Below are positions 50,389 to 61,026 of a stretch of 64,000 nt of DNA, piece after piece; the stretch's first letter is position 1; each line of letters opens with the position of its first letter. Made by a program: the position numbers and the translations under genes. Source of the DNA: Alisma plantago-aquatica. Lineage: Eukaryota; Streptophyta; Magnoliopsida; Alismatales; Alismataceae. The notes under the pieces are model-generated. The model had not been told where the DNA came from. It saw nothing but the letters and a program-made list of their open reading frames with translations, and did no database searches. The stretch covers positions 562,777,406-562,841,405 of the forward strand of contig OY856410.1 in NCBI GenBank assembly GCA_963693085.1, in the 5' to 3' direction.

Positions 50389-52092
50389 CTAAGTTTGGGG
50401 TCTTGGGGTCCAAACTAAGTTGGACTTCTTAGTCTTGTAGGGGCATGAAAAACAGTAATGTCCAAGACGTAAACAGAAATGACAAGTAATAGAATCAACT
50501 TCATTTCTCTTTCTAGCCATTGTGTTTTTGGGTACAAACATAGTTTGGGTCTTTTTGGTTTGGTTTTTCTTTGGAACATATCCCAAACCTTTTCTTCCAT
50601 TGAAGGTAGTACCACTCTTTAATATGTTATCAAGAATATCTTTTCTTCTTAACTCATAAAGTTCTCTTTGCAACTGAGCAATGTCATTCATTTTCTTATG
50701 TATATCTTTTCTTGCCTGGTCTAAATCAGAAAGCAATGAATCCTTTTCTTTTACAATATTGTCATAGTCCGAATGATTGCACAAGATAGGTTGAGTTTGA
50801 AAAGCTTGTAGTTTAGCTAACAAATCAGTCTTTTCTTTTGATAGAAGATCAACATTAGTTTCCAAAGTAAGTAACTTTCTAGTGCAATCATCTAAAGATG
50901 TTTTTAAAGATACATTTTCAAGATCAATGTTATTCTTTTCAGAAGAAAGTTCATCTATTTTGGCACTGAGCTCATTGTTTGATTTTATAGCCCTTTTTAG
51001 TTTCTTCTTGGCATCAACATACTTATCATGAGTTTCTTGTAAGCTAGCTACTAACTCTTCTTTAGGAAGATCAACTAGGCTTACCTCTTGAGATTCTTCA
51101 TCTTCTCTTGCCATTAGACATTCTACTTTATCTTCTCCGCTTTCACTTTCACTCGTTTCATCCCATGCCGCTTTATAAGCTTTTTCTTTCTTCTTATGTG
51201 AGCTTTTCTTTCCCTTCTTAGCTTTGGGACATTCATTTTTGAAATGTCCTTTCTTTCCACATTCGAAGCACCTGGGAGTGGAAGAAGAACTAGAAATTTT
51301 ATTAGATTTAAACCTTCTATATTTCTTACCGTTGACTATCAATGCTTCTTCTCCTTCTTCTTCACTAGATTCCTCACTCTCTTGTGAGAGAGCTTTTGAT
51401 GCTTTGAGAGCCACATCTTTCTTTGGCCCACGTTGATGTTCATGTTCTCTTCTTTCTTCCTCTTCTAGGTCTGCCTCATGAGCTTCTAAGTTTCCGATGA
51501 GCTGCTCCATTTTGAGGCGAGTGAGGTCGTTTGCTTCTGCAATGGCTGTCACCTTTGGTTTGTACTTTGGAGGAAGAGATCGAAGTATTTTTGATACCTG
51601 ATCTTCCTCAGGAACAGGTTTCCCTAAAGCACTCAAACCATTAACAATAGTAGAAAATTTTGAATACATTTCGCTAATAGTTTCGTTTGGATCCATACGA
51701 AAATGTTCAAACTTGGTTTTAAGCAAACTAACTTTAGAGTTTTTAACTTGAACAGTATCTTCATATGTTATAGATAATCTATGCCAAATGTCATATGCGG
51801 TATCACAGTTTGATACTCTATTAAATTCACCTACTGAAATGGAACAATATAAAATGCTTACTGCCTTTGCATTCATTTGGGCCATTTTTACCGTATTAGC
51901 ATCCCATACTGCAAAATCATCTTGTGGGAGTGTGTATGGTGTAGATACCATTCTCCAAAGATCCCAGTTGATTCCTTGGAAATAGAATTGCATCCTTCTC
52001 TTCCAGTATTGATAGTTTGTCCCGTCGAATGCCGGAGGTCTAGCAACGAGCGTTCCTTCAATGTTGAGGTGGTTGAGCACTCCATCACCCAT
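50389..52092 (-). CDS. Element D Gag polyprotein, intact
   Basis: 567 codons from ATG at 52092. The N-terminal copia gag domain includes PPAFDGTNYQYWKRRMQFY near residue 20. A CCHC zinc knuckle (CFECGKKGHFKNEC) follows near residue 275, then a long charged coiled-coil region of about 180 residues, then a second Cys/His motif (CHFCLRLGHYCFSC) near the C-terminus. It packages element RNA in virus-like particles. The size and second finger fit SIRE-type elements. It ends with its own stop instead of fusing to pol. Confidence 0.9.
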   Translation of the reverse strand: MGDGVLNHLNIEGTLVARPPAFDGTNYQYWKRRMQFYFQGINWDLWRMVSTPYTLPQDDFAVWDANTVKMAQMNAKAVSILYCSISVGEFNRVSNCDTAYDIWHRLSITYEDTVQVKNSKVSLLKTKFEHFRMDPNETISEMYSKFSTIVNGLSALGKPVPEEDQVSKILRSLPPKYKPKVTAIAEANDLTRLKMEQLIGNLEAHEADLEEEERREHEHQRGPKKDVALKASKALSQESEESSEEEGEEALIVNGKKYRRFKSNKISSSSSTPRCFECGKKGHFKNECPKAKKGKKSSHKKKEKAYKAAWDETSESESGEDKVECLMAREDEESQEVSLVDLPKEELVASLQETHDKYVDAKKKLKRAIKSNNELSAKIDELSSEKNNIDLENVSLKTSLDDCTRKLLTLETNVDLLSKEKTDLLAKLQAFQTQPILCNHSDYDNIVKEKDSLLSDLDQARKDIHKKMNDIAQLQRELYELRRKDILDNILKSGTTFNGRKGLGYVPKKNQTKKTQTMFVPKNTMARKRNEVDSITCHFCLRLGHYCFSCPYKTKKSNLVWTPRPQT

Positions 52093-52127
52093 TTCTTCAA
52101 GACCGTGTTAAGGTTCCTTGAAGCCCT

Positions 52128-52140
52128 GCTCTGATACCAA
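52128..52140 (-). other. Primer-binding site of element D
   Basis: CTCTGATACCAA on the plus strand, that is TTGGTATCAGAG on the minus strand. It matches initiator-Met tRNA and sits directly at the right LTR. Confidence 0.92.
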
Positions 52141-52141
52141 T

Positions 52142-53529
52142 TGAAAAACCTCTAGAGGGGGGGTGAATAGAGTTTTATAATGATTTTAAAGTAATTTAAA
52201 CTCAAACAACCAAAGTAAAGATTAAGAAGAGGAACACAGGTGTTTAGAGTGGTTCCACCTTAGCAAATACTAAGGAGTCAGTCCACTACCCGGTTGCTTA
52301 CCCAACCGGGATTTTGAAAGTACTAAATTTTATTACCTCTCAAGGATGTTACATAAAATTTACAATACTTTCTAAACACCCTTTGGACAGCCTTCACCTT
52401 GAAGTAGTCTTGCCAACCTCGAAGCAGCCTTCCTTGAAGTAACTTCAAGCTCCCCCTTGAAGTAGCCTTCCTCCCGAAGTAGCTTCCCGTCAAGACAGCC
52501 TTCTGAAGTAGTCCAAAGTCTTCCTCTTCACCACGAAGAGCTTCACCCTCTCCAATCCGCAGCCTCCTACCTGGAGTAGCAAGGAGAGTACAAGTAATAC
52601 AAGGAACAAGAAAGGAATAAAAGAAAATACAACTTATCCTTGTAGCTCAAGGCTTGATTTCCCTAGATCAAGCGTTTGGATTTTCCTAGCCAATATGATG
52701 GACTTGTGATTGCTAGGGTTAGGAAAATCTAGCCTATAGGACGAGCTTGAGCTAAAGGAAGAATGGCCAATTGATCACAAAGCTCAGTTCACACAGATTG
52801 CACAAGAGGGCTCAAGTATTTTCTCAAGTATATCAAGTGTAAGAAGTGTGTTCTAGTGTCCTATGGCTTGTCCTATTTATAGGAATGGCCTAAGTATGCT
52901 TAAGGACGTTCTAGACAACTTCTAGGGGTTTCTAAGTGCTTAACTAGCCGTTAGGTACAAAGTTGTTGCTTTAACAACGGCTAATTACTTTACTCTGCAG
53001 TTTCTGTCAGAGATCGTCTCGGTCGAGGAATGGTCGACCGAGACACCTACTCGGTCGAAGTTTTGTCGACCGACAGGCTCTCTGGATTAACGTTCATTTG
53101 CAACTGCCAACTAACTTGTCAGTTGTGTCTAACGGCTACATTGGATCTTTCTCGGTCGAGGAGTTTGTCGACTGAGAGTGTCTCGGTCGAGGAGTTGGTC
53201 GACCGAGATAGATCCTGTTTTAAGATTTCAAGTTAGGCATTAATTATATGTGTGAGTGTGCATAGGTGATCCTATTGAATGGATGACTAAGGTGTTTAGC
53301 TAGGGAAAATCCAATGCTTGATTTACATGCGATTCTAAGTACTTGTACATTATATTTCTGTACAAGTTTTTACAATGATTACATTTGCATGAAAATATAA
53401 ATACTTCTTGTTGAATTTCCCTTATGGTTTTGTCATCCTGCACACTCAAGTAGCTCGTCAGATAAATAGGAATGAAATGTTTGTCATAATCAAAACAAAG
53501 GGATTTTATAGATGTCCATTTAGCCAACA
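52142..53529 (-). repeat. Element D LTR at the right (5' LTR of the minus-strand element)
   Basis: 1,388 bp, about six substitutions from the left copy. It carries the same four spaced palindromes at 53016-53209. No gene is seen. Confidence 0.95.
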
Positions 53530-54497
53530 GGAGTTTCTTAGGGTTGGCAGGCTATTACAGGAGATTCATTAAGAACTTCAGTTCTATAGCTTTACCCCTG
53601 ACTAAGTTGACCAGGAAGGATGTTCCTTTTTCCTGGAGTGACAAGTGTCATCAATCTTTTCAGCTGTTGAAGGAAAGGTTAACAAGTGCACCTGTGCTTG
53701 TGTTCTCTGAACAAGGGAAAGGGTATATAGTTTTCTGTGATGCCTCTAAGAGTGGACTAGGATGTGTGTTGATGCAGGATAAACAAGTGATTTCTTTTTC
53801 TTCTCGACAGTTTAAGAAATACGAGGAGAATTATCTGACACACGATCTAGAACTAGTTGTTGTAGTCCATGCCTTGAAAATATGGAGACATTATCTTTAT
53901 GGAGAGACATTCCAAATTTTCACAGACGATAAGAATCTAAAGTATATCTTTTCTCACCATGAGCTTAACATGAGGCAACGCCGCTGGATGGAGTTAATCA
54001 AGGACTACGATTGCACAATTGATTACCATCCAGGGAAGCCCAATGTAGTTGCTGATGCTTTGAGTAGGAAATCAGCAACACCAGCCTTAGATAGAGCACA
54101 ACTGGATTCTTTGGTATGCTCTAGGAGAGATATGCTTATCTCTTTAAGACAAGACAATGTACAGTTAAAAGTATCATTGTTACCAGGGTTGTTAGCTGAG
54201 ATGCACATAAAACCTACTTTGAGACAGCAGATTAAGGAGGCACAACAAGTTGATGTTGCAGTTCAACAGATTAGATCTGAGTACGGTAATGAGAAACGAG
54301 ATGGTTTCCATGACTCAGATGACCAAGTAGTTTGTTATCATGGTAGGATGGTAGTACCAGATGTTGATAACTTGAAGAAGATAGTCCTAGAAGAAGCTCA
54401 TTCTTCAATGTATGTTATGCATCCAGGAAGCACCAAGATGTATTGCAACTTGAAAAAATATGTATTGCTGGTCTGGTTTGAAGAAGGACATTGCTGA
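53530..54497 (+). pseudogene. Element B RT end, RNase H and integrase N-terminal part
   Basis: Continues the RT frame after element D with [12 protein letters not shown]. RNase H is shown by [14 protein letters not shown] (first Asp), [18 protein letters not shown] (Glu), and later [18 protein letters not shown]. The integrase zinc-binding domain begins with [13 protein letters not shown] frame change at about 54465, within a run of A, moves the rest to another frame. Confidence 0.9.
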
Positions 54498-55647
54498 ATT
54501 TGTTATGAGGTGTCCTGTGTGTCAACAAGTTAAAGCTGAACACCAGAAGCCCGTAGGAACAATGCAGCCTTTGCCTATACCTCAGTGGAAGTGGGATCAT
54601 GTAACCATGGATTTTGTGGTTGGTTTACCTAGAACAGCCAAAGGTCATGATTCCATCTGGGTAATAGTTGATAGGTTGACAAAGACAACACATTTATTAC
54701 ATGTCAAAACAACCTATTCTGCTGAGAAGATGGCACAGTTGTATGTAGATGAGATAGTGCAGCTACATGGGGTCCCAGTTATCATTGTTTCTGACAGAGG
54801 TCCCCAGTTTGCGAGTCATTTTTGGGAGCGACTTCATAAAGCCTTAGGCACACAGTTAAGGTTTAGTACAGCCTTTCATCCTTAGACAGATGAATAATCT
54901 GAAAGGACTATACAGACTTTGGAGGACTTGCTTAGAGCATGTGTTCTTCAGTTTACAGGAAGTTGGGATCTACACCTAAGTTTGATAGAGTTTTCCTACA
55001 ATAACAGCTATCAACATAGTATTGACATGGCACCTTTTGAAGCTTTGTATGGTATACGTTGTAGATCTCCCCTATGTTGGTATGAAATCAGTGAATATCA
55101 ACTTTTAGGTCATGATCTTGTGCAGCAGACCACCGAGAAGATTAAAATAATACAACAACAGTTGAAGACTGCACAGGATAGACAGAAATCTTATGTTGAT
55201 AAGCGTCGTAGACCTTTAGAATTCCAGGTTGGAGACAGAGTGTACCTCAAAGTCTCACCTTGGAAAGGAGTTCTTAGATTTGGAAGGAAAGGAAAGTTAG
55301 CTCCTATGTTTATGGGGCCTTATCCAATCATTGAATGGATTGGAAAGGTAGCTTATAAGCTAGAGTTACCACCAGAGTTGCAAACGTTACACCCAGTGTT
55401 CCACATTTCCATGCTTAGGAAATGTCATCCTGATACAGAATCAGTTCAGCAACCTATGGAAGTAGAGTTGAATGATGATATATCTTATGTTGAAGGACCT
55501 ATGACAATCCTTGACAAAAGAATTAAAAAGTTGAAAAAGAAAGACATAAGTCTTTTGAAAGTCCTCTGGAATCACCATGGTGTTGAAGAAGCCACGTGGG
55601 AACTAGAGGAAGAGATGAGGAGGAAATACCCTACTCTTTTCTCTTAA
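54460..55647 (+). pseudogene. Element B integrase with C-terminal chromodomain, broken
   Basis: Integrase joins element DNA to the host, and the chromodomain can steer it to marked chromatin. CPVCQQVKAEHQKP completes the HHCC finger. The core has MDFVVGLPRT, IIVSDRGPQF and, after two stops (TAG 54883-54885, TAA 54895-54897), SERTIQTLEDL carrying the catalytic Glu. The C-terminal part has the VGDRVYLKVSPWKG motif and ends with a chromodomain (VLWNHHGVEEATWELEEEM). It is inactive as read. Confidence 0.9.
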
Positions 55648-55675
55648 TATGTTTTATTCATGATTTCGGGGACGA

Positions 55676-55699
55676 AATCCTTGTAAGGGGTGGATTATT
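55676..55699 (+). other. Polypurine tract region of element B
   Basis: ACGAAATCCTTGTAAGGGG context directly before the right LTR, the same as in element A at 34741-34772. Typical of Tekay/Del. Confidence 0.8.
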
Positions 55700-55974
55700 T
55701 GTAACATCCCTGACTTGTGTTATGTACTAACCCTAGGTGTTTTGTTTAATAAATATGATTAGATGCTTGCTCTTATCTTTTGAAAAGTAATTAAGGCTTT
55801 TGAGGAACCAATATTTCAATTTCATTCCTTTCTGAATATTGTTGAGACATTGTTTTGTTACTTTTGGACTAAAGTGCAAATTACCCAAGTTGAGGGGTTA
55901 ACTTGAAAATTACACATGATAAGATGTTCCTTTGATGTTGAGACATCCTAAGAATTAATATGATGAAGTGGTAC
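55700..55974 (+). repeat. Element B right LTR, first 275 bp
   Basis: Matches 16233-16507 with about 11-12 differences. Interrupted by element C; the remainder should lie beyond the window. Confidence 0.9.
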
Positions 55975-58900
55975 TATCACACCCCGATCTCACACTAACC
56001 ACTAATCACGAGATTAGGGCGCGACGGAGGGATTATCACATAACAAATCACTGAGAACTTTTTCTTTTTAACACCTCATAATGATATATGGATATTGCTG
56101 TAAACTAAAACATAATAAACTATTGCGGAAGCATTTCAATTAAACTGGCTAGAGAACATAAACAGAGTTTACAACATGTAACATTGTTCAACAGAAAGTA
56201 AACATAACAGTTAATTTACATCTTTATACACATTCCACATACAAACTCTCTCTCACCCACGCCATGTCCCAAGGACCGAGGGGAAAGGACTAAGAGACCA
56301 CTATCTAACTAAACTAACTACATATACCTTCTACAGATTAAGTGTTAGGATGAAAGGGTCCTTCTGATTCCTGGAATTGTCGCTGACCTGAAAATGTTTG
56401 AGTAGAGGAATGATCCTACTCGCTCAGTGAATAATATTTCACTTAGCCATCATCGGATAACTCCATATTTTACATTTAACAGGAATATGTGGATAAAATA
56501 ACAAACTGAGCAGTTTAAATTAAACAGTGCAATTATCACAGAAAAGTATACTGAACATTTAAAGAACAAGTATTATAAATTCTAAATCTGAACATACACA
56601 AGTTTCATATTAATCTACCTTAATTCGAAGTAATCATCTTTTAACTTATGCCCTGATCATATGCAGTGTACTCTTCATATAAAGTCTCGTAGCGAACTAC
56701 GAACCCACTGTACAAGACTTAGTGACACACCCGGGAAATGCTAAGTCTGACTGCCGTCCTGGTCTGCGTCAGGACTCTCAGGCTCACACAGCCTCACTGC
56801 ACTCTCAAAGAGTGTACTCTAGACTCCTCCTCTAACCTGAGCACACAGGCAGAGAGTCTGGGTTACCACTATGACACACGCATAGATTATTGTTGAATAA
56901 CCCCTATTTACTCCAGTGCCATCGTGACACACGCACGGATTATTTTTGAACACTGCCTCTCTGTCCTCGTGCCACCGTGACACACACACGGATTATTTTT
57001 GAACACGAGCCACCGACCATCTAGACACACGCTAGGTAGGTCGTTTCACCCCTAAGGCACATACCTCTCAAAGGGGTTCTACGGTGTCAGGGCATCTAAG
57101 TCTAACACATTTTATTATAACAAGAAAACTCTTATAACATTTTGTCTCTCTCTCACATATTCGACTACTGGAATATACTGTAATTCTATAATTCACTAGC
57201 TGAAACTAGAAGTTCAACTTTCATAACATTTCTATATATAGTGCAACAACTATTCTCTTATATCGCAATAACTCATAACTCAGCTATGCTTTCACGCAAA
57301 CAGATTCGTTCACTGTAAATAGATTTCATATCTATTCCATGTCTCTATACTGATTTCATATTACTGAACATTCAAATATACTGTATTGAAAGGAATACTC
57401 AACCTGAAATACTTTATCACATTTATTCGCATCTTACTGAAATTACTCGTAAAGCATACACATTTATTTTACTAATCATTTCATTTCGTTTGAACTATGA
57501 AAATTAAAAGTCTAAGGATGCTAACTATGCTCGGCATCCGGGTAATCTCTATTACCCACATATACACATAAACATCATTTGTCATCTATAAACATGACTC
57601 AATATCAACTTATCCAGTTTCTATGCTAAACATCCATTTTATGCTCAACGTATACATTGTAGTTGTAATACAGGAAATTCTATCATTTTCATCAATCATA
57701 TTACGTATTTCAAGTTCCAATGAACCATATAAATTCATTAATTCAATCCACACTGATCAGATGCTAAACTAAATCATATAACGGCATAAGGAAGTAGTTT
57801 ATGAAATAAAATTCGAGTAACGCCAAATACTGTCCAAAAGCCAAGTATCAGCGAAAAATGCACAGTTTACCGAAAAATTCCAACTAAGGAGTTAAATGAT
57901 GATAACTAAATGAACTCCTACTCACCGCATTTGGAATTGTCTGGGTTCGTCGGGAATTGCATCTAGAGGCCTATTTCGGATCGTCTTCTTCCTTTGAATT
58001 TTTTCCTGTTCACGGCTCTTTGCACAGAATAAACCGACATCAATCCAGGTTGTTAGATAGGTTAGGTTCTTGGCTAATAACTAACTACCTTTGCTTGGAT
58101 CTTCCATTCGGAATCAACCGTACCTGTTGGTGCTGGAAACGCACACAAACCACCCCTTCAGATTGTGATACAGGAAGATAACCTGCAATAATCAGAAGGG
58201 CTTGGAGGAACGGGCATAGTTAGGCTTCTAGGGACGGTCTCACCTTAGCATCTCCGCCCAAACGACGGTAGCCAGCTCTTGATTCGCTCGACGCGTTGTG
58301 AAATTGGAGCTAGGATGTGCCAACACGGCTGCCCCTGCTCGTTTGCTGGTTGGCCTGCTGCTGGCCGAACTAGCTGCAAGCAACAGCAGCATCACCCGCA
58401 CAGGAGGAAGAGAAGCTCGGCTAGGAGCTTAAATCGATGGCTAAGGCTTAGGATTCTTGCACGAACCTCAAGGACGAACTTGACGGCGACGATTTGGGTG
58501 CTGGTCGCGTCGGAATGGCGCCTTGGCCGCTGTTGCGGCTGCGGCGCTGCAGCTACTGGCCGGCGCCCAGGCTGGCCGAGTTGCAGGTTGGTGGAAGCGC
58601 CACTAGGGCAAGGTAGGGGAAGAAGAATAGCAGAGGAAGGAGAAGAAGACGGTGCTTGCGAATCGGAGCCATGGGCGCTCAAATTGCCCTAGGTCGCCCG
58701 CTCTGACTCCCTCTGCTTCGTGATCGACCGAGCGCAGCTGTGCGCGTTAGTCGGTCTGTTCGATTGGGAAAAAGGAGATAAGGAAGAGGAAAGGGGGAAA
58801 AAGGTTTTAACTAATAAATTGGAAATTTTGCATATTTACCCCCAGAACTTGAAACCCTCATAGCTATTACCTCGAATGTCCAATTCGAACGATTCTTTTT

Positions 58901-59195
58901 GCAAAGTTTCAAGTGAAAAATCCTCTACAACCTCAAAGCAATAATTAATCCTAATTGGATTGTTTCACTTGATCAAATCATTAAGCACATCAGTGAGTAC
59001 TTAATTCAAATTAATTAACTTAACGATCCACATTGCTATAATTGTTAATTGCCTCAAATGATTCAATCTCAACTATTGATTCACATATTGAATTATTTTG
59101 ATTAACCATGATATTTAATATGATACTCAACACTAATCAAGGTGGTTCACACTAATTGAGGTATTTACTGGTTAACCTCAACGTGGGTCATAACA
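55975..59195 (-). repeat. Element C LTR at the left (3' LTR of the minus-strand element, 3,221 bp)
   Basis: On the plus strand it starts TATCACACCCC (TGTCACACCCC in the other copy) and ends GGGTCATAACA. It contains five ACACAC-core hairpins at 56715-57035 and a GC-rich part at 58250-58740 where open frames of both strands show only compositional bias. No gene is seen. Confidence 0.9.
56715..57035. repeat. Hairpin series with shared ACACAC core, element C left LTR
   Basis: Five inverted repeats: 56715-56748 (arms AGACTTAG/CTAAGTCT), 56869-56885 (CTATG/CATAG), 56922-56938 (TCGTG/CACGG), 56975-56991 (CCGTG/CACGG) and 57021-57035 (CTAG/CTAG). In the last four the arms enclose ACACACG or ACACACA; in the first the loop begins TGACACAC. 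Confidence 0.88.
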
Positions 59196-59225
59196 ATCTC
59201 CCACCCTTATAAGAATTTCGTCCCG
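59196..59225 (-). other. Polypurine tract region of element C
   Basis: On the minus strand: GGGACGAAATTCTTATAAGG, then GTGGGAGAT, next to the LTR. Same style as elements A and B. Confidence 0.8.
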
Positions 59226-59239
59226 AAATTCCTAAAAGA

Positions 59240-61026
59240 GAAAAGGAAACTTGTTACGCATATCTGACCCAAAACTCCCATGTGACTTCCTCTAGGTTGT
59301 GGTTTCTCCACAAAACCTTCAATAACGGTATCTCGATTCTTGAGTTCCTTGATTCACGGGTCAACTATATGTACTGGTTCTTCAACATAGGACACGTCAA
59401 GTCTGAGTCGGATAGGTTCTGAGTTCACTATCTCCTCTGTACTAGGGTAACACTTTTTCAACATCGATACATGAAACACATCAAGTAAATTGGCCAACTC
59501 AGATGGCAAATCCAACTTATAAGCTATAGGTTCAATCCTCTCAATGATAGGATATGTCCCATAAACCTAGGAGTCAGTTTGCCTCTCTCACCAAACCTCA
59601 ACACTCCTTTCCACGGTGAAACCCTCAGATACACTTCATTACCAACTTCAAACTCAAGATGTCTACATCCCTTCTCAACATAACTCTTTTGTCTATCTTG
59701 TGCAGCTTTCAACTGTTCTCTAATCACTGCAATCTTTCCGATAGTTAAATCCACTATCTCTGGTCCAAAAATACGCTTTTCACCAACCCCATACCAACAT
59801 ATGGATGATATACACTTTCTACCATATAGAGCTTCATACTGAGCCGTACCAAGACTAGAATGGTGATTATTATTGTATGCAAACTCTATAAGGCTCAAGT
59901 ATTCTTCCCAACTTCCACTGAAATGCAAAACACATGCTCTCAGCATGTCCTCAAGAGTCTGAATGGTTCTCTCAGACTGACCATCCGTCTGCGGGTGAAA
60001 AGTTGTACCGAATCTCAACTTTTGTCCACTGATTTCAAAAACCTAGATGTGAACTTAGGATCCCTACCTGATATAATTGAAACTGGAATACCATGCAACC
60101 TGACTATCTTATCCACGTATATCTTAACCAACTTTAGGACATCAAAGGTTGACTTAACATGAAGAAAGTGAGCAGACTTAGTCAGTCTATCCACAATCAC
60201 CATATCGAGTCACAACGTTTAGGTGTCCTGGACAACCCTATCACAAAATCCATTGTGGTATGCTCCCACTTCCACTTTGGTATAGGAAGAGATTGCAAGG
60301 TACCTGCAGGTTTCTGATGCTCAGCCTTAACCTGCTGGCACACACTACATCTAGCCACGTACTCAGCTACATCCTTTTTCATACCTGATGACCAGTACAA
60401 CTCCTTGAGATTCATGTACACCTTAGTGTTACGTGGATGCATAGCGTACATCGATGCATGTGCTTCCTCAAGAATCTTTTCTTTCAAATCATTGTCTCGA
60501 GGTACACAACATCTCATGCTAATACAACACACCATCGTCTGAAAACCTAAACTCTGGTCTTTTCCCCCTGTCATGTCATGTACGATCTGCTGCAACCCAC
60601 TGTCACTCTGCTAAAGTTCTTTAATTTGATCATAAAAAGTAGGCTTGACTTGCATCTGTGCAATCAAACCACTTTGTTCTGTCACCCCAAAGTCTATGTT
60701 CAACTTCCGCATTTCTACTAGCAGGTCTCTCTTGAAACATGCCATAGAGAATGCATCAGTTGTTGAACTTGACTTCCTGCTGAGGGCATCTGCTACCACA
60801 TTCACTTTTCCAGGATGATAATCTATCATTATATCATAATCCTTAATCAATTCTAATCATCTCCGTTGTCTAAGATTCAGATCCTTCTGGGTAAAGATAT
60901 ATTTCAAGATCTTATGATCTATAAACACTTGGCACACCTCACCATAAAGATAGTAACGTCATGTCTTATGAGCATGAACTACAACAACTAATTCCAGATC
61001 ATGTGACGAGTAATTCTCCTCATTTT
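59240..61026 (-). pseudogene. Element C RNase H-integrase-chromodomain remnant
   Basis: Read on the minus strand, the pieces at about 61026-60611, 60595-60197, 60203-60015 and 60018-59524 lie in order but in shifting frames with stops. Visible motifs: [18 protein letters not shown] (RNase H end), CSVCQQVKAEHQKPAG (integrase finger), MVIVDRLTKSAHFLHVKS (core), FHPQTDGQSERTIQTLEDML (catalytic Glu segment) and EVYLRVSPWKGVLRFGE. Chromodomain-like codons follow in broken frames to about 59240. RT, protease and most of gag are missing. Confidence 0.85.

Larger units (their letters stand above)
45132..53529 (-). mobile_element. Element D: SIRE-type Ty1/copia element, 8,398 bp, young
   Basis: Two 1,388-bp LTRs (45132-46519 and 52142-53529) differ at about six positions by eye. 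The target duplication is GGAGT. It is transcribed on the minus strand: primer-binding site next to the right LTR, gag, a 436-bp spacer, then protease-integrase-RT-RNase H (copia order), and a polypurine tract next to the left LTR. Long gag with two zinc fingers and the RT sequence type suggest the SIRE/Maximus lineage. Only two nonsense codons damage pol. Confidence 0.95.
16233..55974 (+). mobile_element. Element B: Tekay-type Ty3/gypsy chromovirus, nested host of CACTA, A and D
   Basis: The left LTR starts TGTAACATCCC at 16233 and ends at 42451 after removal of two insertions. A primer-binding site follows, then gag-protease, RT, RNase H, integrase and a C-terminal chromodomain, then a polypurine tract, and the right LTR starting at 55700. 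The domain order RT-RNase H-integrase-chromodomain defines the gypsy chromovirus group, and the GGGGACGAAAT polypurine context is typical of Tekay/Del. The element is inactivated by stops and frameshifts. Its right LTR is broken by element C at 55975, so its far end and target duplication are outside the window. LTR divergence over the first 275 bp is about 4% by eye. Confidence 0.9.

Noticed and set aside
57957..58692. Open frames in the GC-rich part of the element C LTR
   Set aside because: No domain, present on both strands, and located inside an LTR.
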